Source: Malania oleifera (lineage: Eukaryota > Streptophyta > Magnoliopsida > Santalales > Ximeniaceae). Taken from it: a stretch of DNA of 64,000 nucleotides. Where the stretch lies: contig NC_080418.1 in the NCBI RefSeq assembly GCF_029873635.1, positions 15,541,562 through 15,605,561 of the forward strand, written 5' to 3'. Within the stretch, counting starts at the first letter, position 1. Every line of letters starts with the position of its first letter. The position numbers and the translations under genes are program-made. Positions 56,546 to 64,000 of the stretch are shown piece by piece. The notes below the pieces were generated by a model. It was not told where the DNA came from, searched no databases, and was given only the letters and a program-made list of their open reading frames with translations.

Positions 56546-56773
56546 CTACCTCAACTTCTTTTGTCTAATTGCAGCAGCACGAGAAGCAGATAATAGACTG
56601 TTGGTTTCATCAACATTGTCAATGACTACAAGTTCCCTATTGATCTCCCTGGCCAACACAACCTTTTCTTGAGCATTGATTCCCTTGCCACCAAATATGT
56701 CATTAAAATAAATACATAGGCCCAAGTGCTTGCTCCCTCCCCTTGATTCTTGTTTTTTGTCCCTCAAGCTCAT
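56546..56773 (-). CDS. Unrecognised 75-codon open frame at LINE end
   Basis: The - strand frame contains GLCIYFNDIFGGKGINAQEK, VVLAREINRELVVIDN and SLLSASRAAAIRQKKLR, then a stop. Composition is protein-like (mixed charge, Ala/Arg-rich basic end) and looks like the C-terminus of a conserved protein I cannot name. Its first residues overlap the truncated end of the RTE LINE, so the upstream part of the coding sequence was replaced by, or fused to, LINE sequence. Confidence 0.35.
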   Translation of the reverse strand: MSLRDKKQESRGGSKHLGLCIYFNDIFGGKGINAQEKVVLAREINRELVVIDNVDETNSLLSASRAAAIRQKKLR

Positions 56774-57720
56774 TTATTTTTTCATCATCAAGTTTAACTT
56801 TGTCTCCAATATTCCTCCTATCATTACTAAAATTACATTTCATATATATTTTTTTATTTCTACTTATCTTAAAGCCTCTAGATTCCAAAATTTCTCTCTA
56901 TAATTCTAACTCAGCCTCTACTCCGTCCCTAGTTTCGTCAATTAATACAATATCATCTACAAACAACATACACCATAGAATCTCCTTTTGAATACTCTTA
57001 GTCAATTGGTCCATCACTAAAGCAAAAAGATAAGGAATCAAAGTAGATCCTTGATGTACACCTATGGTAATTGGAAATTCTCTAGTTTCTCCATCTATAG
57101 TCCTTACACTAGTCATTACTCCATCGTACATAATCGGTATACCTGCAACATACACCCTTTTTTTCTAAAACCCACCATAGAACTTCCCTAGGTATCCTAT
57201 CATATGCTTTCTCAAGGTCAATAAATATCATATGCAAGTCCCTCTTCTTTTCCCTAAACTTTTCCATTAATCTTCTTAAAAGATAAATAGCTTTTGTGGT
57301 AGATCTCTCAGGCATAAAACCAAATTGATTTTCTGAGATATTATATTTTTAGTCTTTTCCTCATTTGACAATTCTAAGTTTAAGTCTTCTATTTGGTTTT
57401 CGTTAAACAACTTACTAAAGTAACTTCGTCATCTTTCTTTAATATCTTCGTCCTTAACCAAGACAATATCATCCTCACTTTTTACACATTTTACATTTCC
57501 TAAGTCCTTGCCCTTCCTTTCTCTAGCTTTAGCAAGTTTAACTATATCTCTTTCCCATTCTTTTGTACCTAATCTATCATACAAACTATTAAATAATCTA
57601 TATTTGGCTTCACGAACGACCCTTTTTGCATCTTTTCTTGCCTCCTTATATTTTTCAAAGTTATCTCTGTTTCTACTTTTTTGTCACGTTTTATACCAAA
57701 TTCTTTTTGTCTTTATGATT
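56770..57720 (-). pseudogene. LINE reverse transcriptase (RTE type)
   Basis: The - strand reads [40 protein letters not shown], then [40 protein letters not shown] and WCMLFVDDIVLIDETRDGVE. The polymerase box is FVDD where RTE has FADD, with both Asp kept. A frameshift lies near 57150. Further N-terminal, weaker sequence (VKSEDDIVLVKDEDIKER) leads in from 57480. Confidence 0.9.
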
Positions 57721-58074
57721 TTTTGTACATCTTTATCCCACCACCAACTTTCTTTGCTATTCTAGAATCTTCCCCTTTATTCACTTAAAATCTCTTTTGC
57801 TATCTTTTTAATAGAGCTAGCTAATCTATTCCAAAGAGTATTTGTATCTATCCCATCCTCTAAGGTCCAATCCCCATCTTTGATCATTTTATCTTTAAAT
57901 TTTATTATATTTTCTCCTTTTAGTTTCCACCATCTAGTTCTCCTACACTGATTTATTTTATCCTTTTTCTTCCATTTTTTAATACATATATCTAACACTA
58001 AGACTCTATGTTGTGTGGTTAGGCTTTCCCTTGGAATAACTTTACAATCCTTGCATGATAAATGATCTACCCTC

Positions 58075-58740
58075 CTAGTTAAAAAAAAAATCTATTTGAC
58101 TTCTATTTTGTCCACTTTTAAAGGTTATTAAGTGTTCTTCTCTCTTCTTAAAGCAAGTATTCATTATACTAAAATCATATGACATAGCAAAGTCTAAGAT
58201 CATCTTCCCATACTCATTTTTGTCTCCATATCCATATCCTCTATGTATCCTCTCATAAATTTTATTATCTTTTCCAGTGTGTCCATTCAGATCTCCTCCT
58301 ATAAATATTTTCTCTGTCCCTGGTACGCCTTGTATAATACTATCCATATCTTCCCAAAATTGTCTCTTAAGATTTTCTACTAAGCCAGCTTGAGGAGCAT
58401 AAGCACTAATGATATTTATTATCTCTTGTGCTATTACCATCTTGATTTTTATAATTCTATCCCTTACTCTAGTTACATCCACAACGCTATCTTTTAAGTT
58501 TTTGTCTATAATAATGCCTACTCCATTCTTATGTTTTTCTTTTCCAGTGTACCAAAGTTTAAATCCTGATTTATTGATTTCTCTAGATTTCTACCCCAAC
58601 TACTTAGTTTCTTGAAGGCAAATTATATTAATTCTTCTTCTAATCATTGTATCCACAATTTCCATGTTTTTACCCGTAAGTGTCCCTATATTCCAAGTTT
58701 CTAATCTAATCTTAGTTTCCTGAACTAACGCCTTTACCTA
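58075..58740 (-). pseudogene. LINE apurinic endonuclease-like domain
   Basis: The - strand shows RRRINIICLQETK (EEP motif with catalytic Glu), KSGFKLWYTGKEKHKNGVGI, IIDKNLKDSVVDVTRVRDRI, IINIISAYAPQAGL, RQFWEDMDSIIQGVPGTEKI, FIGGDLNGHTG (G-D-x-N) and HLITFKSGQNRSQIDFF. These are the exonuclease-endonuclease-phosphatase signatures of plant RTE elements; the enzyme nicks the target DNA. Stops near 58600 break it. Confidence 0.88.
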
Positions 58741-59033
58741 CCCATGTCCAGAATGATGCAGGAACCCTCGTATATTTGACACCGTACCCAGGCGCTGACA
58801 CAGCGCGTTGCTTCGGGGCGACGACCTAGCCCACCCTCACCCACTTTTCGCTATACCCAGGTGGTTCAAGTGCAACGCGTCGCTCGTAGGGGACACCCCA
58901 GCAAATATTCGGTAAGGATTTAGTGATCTGACAAATTTTACGCTTGCTGTCAGCTACCTAACGCAACCCTCCTCCTTAACCCGGGCTTGAGACCGGCCGT
59001 GCGGGAAAAAATTAGGACATCGAGTGCATCACA

Positions 59034-61024
59034 TGCGTAGTTATTTATATACAAAAAGGTTCCAAAATCCTTATTACAAACCAACGTACTATACATATAC
59101 AAAAACCAATTCAAACTACACTCACCACATACAAAAACTATACTACCATCTCAGAACGTTTCTCGAAATTTCCAGAAAAGATAGTTTGTAAAGTAGGGGT
59201 GAGGCACAGTTTAGTAAGGGAAAAATTAAGTTAATGTCAATGTGTGGCCAGCATACATTTAGTGTACATAAAATAGTTAGTTCATTAAGTAGATAAACAC
59301 ATTTATGAAATCATTCTTATTTTACACACACACACATTTAGCCGAGGATAGGGAAGATTACCCCCCTATACAAGTACCTTTCCTCTACTCTAATATCATT
59401 ATTGCTATTAGGGCACTCACCTTTCTCAGTAAGCCCTCGAAATTATCTTATTAATTATCCTTATTCACATAAATTAAAAGATATGCATATAAGACAATTC
59501 CTGTGACAAACACACCATTTACTTCCCCTATGGCACTGGTTGTGCGGCCCGAAGGTTGGACTAAGCTTGAGTGATCAACCCAAACAAAGTCAAAAAAAAC
59601 AATATCCTCTGCAAGTACCTCTGCAAGCATCCACAGCAAAATTGCAGGTCCAACGCCCTTACTTCAACCTCACGTAGGCAGTCGGCTGGGACCCCCAACA
59701 CTTCTATCCAAAACAGTGTGGGTGGATATGGTCTAATTAGCAACGGTATCGTGCTCGCAATACACTGGTCCCCAGGGTTCCTAAAGCATATCATGCAATT
59801 TAGATAATAGAAATCACCATTTAAAATATCAATTCACATATATTTCTTGTTATTCCAAAAACCTGGCCCCCAACCACAAATACAATCCGGCATATCATCA
59901 ATTAAAACTTGGATCTCGGCCATCAAATAATAATCCTGGCCCTTGGCCAATCAAACAATACCCGACCACTGGCTGCTATTTCAAACTCCTGCATCTCATA
60001 AACAGTTCCAGTGTTTTCGCAAGCATTTCTAGTATTTCTCAAACAATTTAGTATTTCACAAACAACTCAGTATTTCAAACTCTCGAATCCAAATATACAA
60101 TAATCCATAACAATTAAATCATCTGTCACACGATTTTTCACATTTTAACATAACCATATAAACAGACAAATTTTCTACTATTCATTTTTATTAAAAATAT
60201 CATACCATATATCCTAAGTTTGTAAAATCCATTTCGAATGGTTGGTTTCCAAAATAACCTTCAAATTCTTTTATATATATATATATATATATATATTAAT
60301 TTAATCGGTTCAAATTAAATAAAATTCCTGACTTAACCTTTATCCCCTTACTTGATTCCTAAAATGCCCGATAGCACCCCGGCCTACGCCCCACGATGTT
60401 CAAAACCCCTGAACCCTAAAATTCAAACTTAACCACATTATTCATCACAATCTCCAGAGTAACTTTTCCTAAAATTCCCCTAAGTTCTGAATACCCTAAA
60501 TAGCCTAATAAAGTCTAAATTATTAAACTTACCCCCAATTTAAGGTTGGTGCCCCGGAACTCCAATTCGAAAACCCGCTCCAACTAGATTGTAGAGAATC
60601 TCCTCACGAATCTCTTGACAATTTTCGTTCATTAATTGGGTTTAAAATTTAGAAAAACTGAGATAAAAATGAAAATTGACCTTATCCCAGGAAATATGCT
60701 TACGCCGCTCTTACGATAAATCCGCTCCAATAGGATTGTCGGTAACGGTGATAGGAACCCAACACTATTTTCGAATTTTCGATCGGTCGAATATTGGAAT
60801 CGAAATTGAGGAGAATAGGAGAGAGACGGAGGAGATGAAGGGGGCAGGGCGGCGGCTCTGTATATTCAATCCTGAGATTAATCTTAGGATTAAATGAATC
60901 TTATCCTATTATATAATATATATATATATATATATTATAATATTATATTATTTAATTAATAAAATTATTATTTTAAAATTAAAAATTATTTTAATTTTAA
61001 ATTTTTCTTTTTAGGATCACTATA
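59034..61024 (-). mobile_element. Gypsy-type LTR G7
   Basis: + strand start about TGCGTAGTTATT; + strand end TTTTTAGGATCACTATA, close to the GGGTCACTACA end of G5. It contains the gtgaggcacagtttagtaaggg and gtgtggccagc boxes shared by the other reverse-oriented gypsy LTRs here, and TA microsatellites near 60278 and 60918. No flanking duplication and no coding sequence. The left border is approximate. Confidence 0.6.
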
Positions 61025-61039
61025 AATACTATTAATGAT

Positions 61040-61099
61040 GATTTTGTGATTATTAGTGACGGTTTAAAATCGTCACTAATAACCTTATTTCTTGTAGCG
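61040..61099. mobile_element. CACTA terminal fragment
   Basis: The stretch contains a subterminal inverted pair, ttagtgacggttt and aaatcgtcactaa (61053-61079), and ends TTATTTCTTGTAGCG, one base from the CACTA terminus (reverse of CACTACAAGAAAT). This is a right-hand end; the body to its left has been replaced by LTR G7. Only the tip survives. Confidence 0.6.
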
Positions 61100-62415
61100 T
61101 CTATAAAGTATAAACATTGATTTGGGCCCGTTATTCAAAAATAACAAGAGTTGATGAAACTCTTTGATAAACTTTATGGTTAAAAAGGTTAGACAGGAGT
61201 TTTTTGGTTTAAAATGGGCTTGGGCAGAGCAGATAGGCCACTTATCTGGGAAGGCTCAATAGTCTTTACAACTCCTCAAACAAAGGGAGCCTCTTCGGGC
61301 ATGATTTGGGATGATACAAAGTTCACCGTCCTTTAGAGCAGCAACATGTCGAATAATGTCCTTCGAAAGTAGTACAATTAAGGTGATCTGATTTTGTGTT
61401 CTTCTTTAATAACAGCTTTGATGGTTATGACAAGGTATGCTCTGATAAAGTAAAGTGCAGAAGAGGGAAGAAGGAGGATGGTCGGATAGGTTTGAGGTTT
61501 CTCCACGACTGGAGGAAAATGGCATTAAGGGGAGCTTAAGGAATGTTAGGGGGGGAGTCTGGCTCAAAGAAATTTATTGATAGTGAATTAGAAAATCAGG
61601 ATTTTATCTTTGATCAAGTGGGAAATCAACCTAGACAAGGAGTCTATTTGAATAACTTGAGGAGTGGTAAGGTGTACGATCGCCAAAAGGAAATGCATAT
61701 GGGTTTTGAAGGGATGAAATTTAGTGAAAATAAGAAAGAATTTTCTAGTGATTGAAAATATAAAATTGTAAATAGGGATTCCAAAAGTGTATTGAATATA
61801 GTGCAAGAGCCAATTATTGAGCAAACAAAGTTGAGTAGGGAAATTTAAAGATAGGGAGATGTTTCATTTAAGAACAGCGTAGGAAGTACTAATCTAGAAT
61901 GTGAAAAGGTATACTTTTGGACCATATTCATTCAATTCTTCTATTGATCATATCAGGGTTTATCTTGCATTCCTCCTCCTCCTTTATAAGGTTTAGAAGG
62001 TATTACTATGTTTGAAGATAAAGCTCCCAAAGATGATAAAAAAGGTTAAGGATGGAATTCTGCTTACTCCTATTCAAGACGAAATTCCTAGGAAGGATAT
62101 TGATACTCAAAGATTAACGTTGTTCGATGACTTAAGCCTTTAGTTATCTGATCAAGGAGGTAATAAAGTCAAACTTGATGGTGGCAAATCCAAAGTGAAG
62201 AAGAGTCAGAGGGAATCATCTAATTTGAAGTGCTCAATAAAGTACTAATGGGAAGGATTTGAACAGGAGTTGGCGGATTATTGTTGTTATGATTTTATTA
62301 TCTTTTTTTCTTTTTGAATTTTCTTTTCTTTATTTTTTTAGAGGATTTAATATCCCTGTTTCGATCACATACTCTCTACCTTAACACATTTTCTTTTATC
62401 ATGAAAAAAAAAAAA
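61100..62415 (+). other. Possible decayed retroposon, unclassified
   Basis: Short open stretches (61543-61755 and others) give no recognised protein. The T-rich tail followed by ccttaacacattttctttta and a run of 13 A (62403-62415) is like a retroposon 3' end, perhaps L1-like, but no flanking duplication was found. Treat as unassigned sequence. Confidence 0.3.
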
Positions 62416-62970
62416 AGTTTTTGTATTTTATTTGTTATTTCCTTAATTTTTTTTTATTTTTAAAACATATTCTTTTTACATATTTTTTTTTAAACATAAA
62501 ATTCTCAAAACGCCTACACCTCGACATCTTAAGCTTAACGCATAGCCTATCAAGGATTAAAATGCATTAGCCTTACCTTAGGCCTTCTCATTTTAAAACA
62601 TTGATGTAAACTATTGATTGCTTATATAAATAAGATATGCAGTAAAAAAACAATATGCAAATACCTTCTAGAGTTTGCCAATGTCTGGTACCCTCTTTCA
62701 CATGCAATCCTAAAAATGAAAAAAAATAAAAAATAAAGCTGAGGATGAGAATATAATGTAAGGAACAAAATGAATAATTGATCAAAAGAAACATGTACTC
62801 TATATATACTTCCTAGAAATTACTAATATTTTCAAACCACCAATTTCCTAATCACTACATTAAACATCAATTCATTTAGGTCAAATGAATTTTGTCTCAA
62901 TGGCATTCAACAATCTTTAACAAAATGACAAATACTTATATAATTTTAAGCTTTGACATTTGGACCTTAT
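62416..62970. other. AT-rich gap
   Basis: Mainly T- and A-rich sequence with no motif I can name. It probably includes the 3' part or last intron of the CACTA transposase gene to its right. Confidence 0.4.
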
Positions 62971-64000
62971 GGCCTTGGTTTATTACAAACATTTTTAAAG
63001 GTGCACAAGAACTTCTTATCAGGGAATATTTGTACAAGTCTTATGATCTTAGCCTCATGACATAAATGCACTAACAAGTTCACCATAATGGTAAAGAATG
63101 ATTGTGGAAATATCATCTCTACTTTGCAAAGTCTTAGCACAATTTGACTTTGATGGCAATCTAGAATCTAGATAATGAGGATAGATTTTTTTTTTTTTAA
63201 TAAAAGAGGGTGGTACCTCCATTTATTTATTAATATATCCTCACTTTTGACAGAGTAATATCGTGGTTACAAGATAAAACAAAAGGGAGAGTACAGAAAA
63301 ACCCTCCAAAAAAAAAAAACCAACACCAGCAAACCATTTAAACTAGGACAACAAAATTAAAATATAACTAATAAAAAAGATAAAATCATAAACACAACCA
63401 AAATCAACACCAAGTGAAACTCTAGAGATGAATTAACGATGAACGGATTCGAGACCCCACCTATCTATCTGAAGAATACATTTCAGATAATGAGGATAGA
63501 TTTAGGATTTAACAACATAAATCTTTAGAAAGACACTTAATTAACAAGGGGTTCACAAACATATTTTAGAAAGAAACCCTCACATTCAAAAGGTAAAAAT
63601 TTCTAAATGAACACTGAACAAACATAACTCTTTGTTATTTTACATTCCCATGCATTTAATATTAATTATGAAATCCGAGAAAGGTTCCCATCTTAAGTAT
63701 TTAGTTTTTCTAACATCTCACATATAGCTTCTCCTTATTAGGCACCGTGTAATGCATAATTGGAACAAAAGCATTATTGCTATTTAGAATCGATTGAAGG
63801 TTAGATCTTATTCTCTTACTAAGTCATATAAATAAATGATTTAGGGTATCATCCAATTTACCCTTGATATTCATCATAGTTCCTAAAACATTATCATAAA
63901 CATTTTTCTAAATATGCATACTATTCAAACTATAACGAATAAGAAGCGTTCTCTAGTAAGGCAACTCAGACAATATGCTCTTAAAGCAATCAAAGTTCTT
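62971..64000 (-). pseudogene. CACTA TNP2-type transposase, partial
   Basis: The - strand from the window edge reads FDCFKSILSELPY, then RTLLIRYSLNSMHI, KNVYDNVLGTMMNIKGKLDD and SNLQSIRNSNNAFVPIMHYT (64000-63740). These follow the Transposase_21 pattern LPYW..LL.RH.LDVMHIEKN VCDN..GTL..I.GK. After an AT-rich gap with an L1 insertion comes QSQIVLRLCKVEMIFPQSFF, TIMVNLLVHLCHEAKIIRLV and KKFLCTFKNVCNKPRP (about 63160-62975), the DUF4218 domain that follows TNP2. Several stops occur. The gap is probably an intron. The element extends past the window. Confidence 0.78.
63189..63484 (-). mobile_element. 5'-truncated L1 LINE tail, perfect 19-bp duplications
   Basis: A 296-base insert begins with a T run (the A-tail on the - strand) and contains aataaaagagggtggtacct and ggttacaagataaaac, words typical of plant L1 3' ends. 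It is flanked by identical agataatgaggatagattt at 63170-63188 and 63485-63503. It lies between the two CACTA transposase exons. Confidence 0.88.

Larger units (their letters stand above)
56760..59028 (-). mobile_element. RTE-clade LINE, truncated at its 3' end
   Basis: From right to left on the - strand: a leader of GC-rich sequence (58741-59028), an endonuclease domain (58740-58075), a linker (RRTRWWKLKGE, 57960) and RT (57320-56770). No frame is intact. The RT tail stops at DDEKINELEG, before the usual C-terminal region and A-tail. LINEs normally lose their 5' end, so loss of the 3' end implies a later deletion or break. A gypsy LTR abuts the right side. Confidence 0.85.

Noticed and set aside
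56508..56672. + strand frame beginning MAPPCQVSLFIVVYLNFFCL, like a secreted peptide
   Set aside because: It is antisense to a more protein-like frame and ends without any known peptide motif.

Overview
The window is flowering-plant nuclear DNA, probably from a eudicot with a repeat-rich genome. It is AT-rich and full of TA, GA and ATT microsatellites. Nearly every recognisable protein fragment belongs to a plant transposon lineage: Ty1/copia, Ty3/gypsy (Tekay-like and Athila-like), an RTE LINE, an L1 tail, a SINE, a TRIM and CACTA. Two host-type genes survive in part: a WUSCHEL-related (WOX) homeobox-like gene and a geranylgeranyl diphosphate synthase fragment, both plant-type.

Layout. 1-4511 is a copia element (C0) on the + strand; it is broken by an LTR tail at 1-121 and a 2.75-kb solo gypsy LTR at 991-3742. 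4517-42256 is one old copia element (C1) on the - strand. Only about 4.2 kb of it survives, in pieces at 4517-6616, 18322-18574, 32972-34652 and 42055-42256. The rest of that interval is later insertions. These are a SIRE-like copia (C2, 6617-17662) carrying a solo LTR with a perfect target duplication; a TRIM (17663-18321); a gypsy-type LTR (G2, 18575-30909) opened by a block holding a Tekay-like gypsy (G1, 19549-24539), copia LTRs and an unclassified GC-richer segment; a second solo gypsy LTR (30912-32971); and an Athila-like element without pol (C3, 34653-42054) that contains a solo copia LTR with a perfect TGAAC duplication.

42708-44617 is a gypsy LTR with its primer-binding site, followed by a SINE at 44681-44891. 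45328-46980 is the WOX-like gene: two exons, with frame kept across the intron, but a one-base frameshift at the start of the homeodomain and loss of the invariant Asn51. 48176-55703 is a complete but decayed copia (C4, same family as C0) with GGTTG duplications, split by a solo gypsy LTR. After it come a GGPP synthase pseudogene (about 55800-56180, - strand), an RTE LINE (56760-59028, - strand), another gypsy LTR (59034-61024), a CACTA terminus (61040-61099), and at the right edge a decayed CACTA TNP2-type transposase (- strand) whose presumed intron holds an L1 3' end flanked by perfect 19-bp duplications.

No transposon here looks autonomous. All three copia protease triads are broken, the gypsy integrase has lost its catalytic Glu, and every polyprotein has stops and frameshifts. 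The history is repeated nesting, unequal recombination to solo LTRs, and loss of host sequence. Statements about homology rest on motif recognition by eye, not on database searches.
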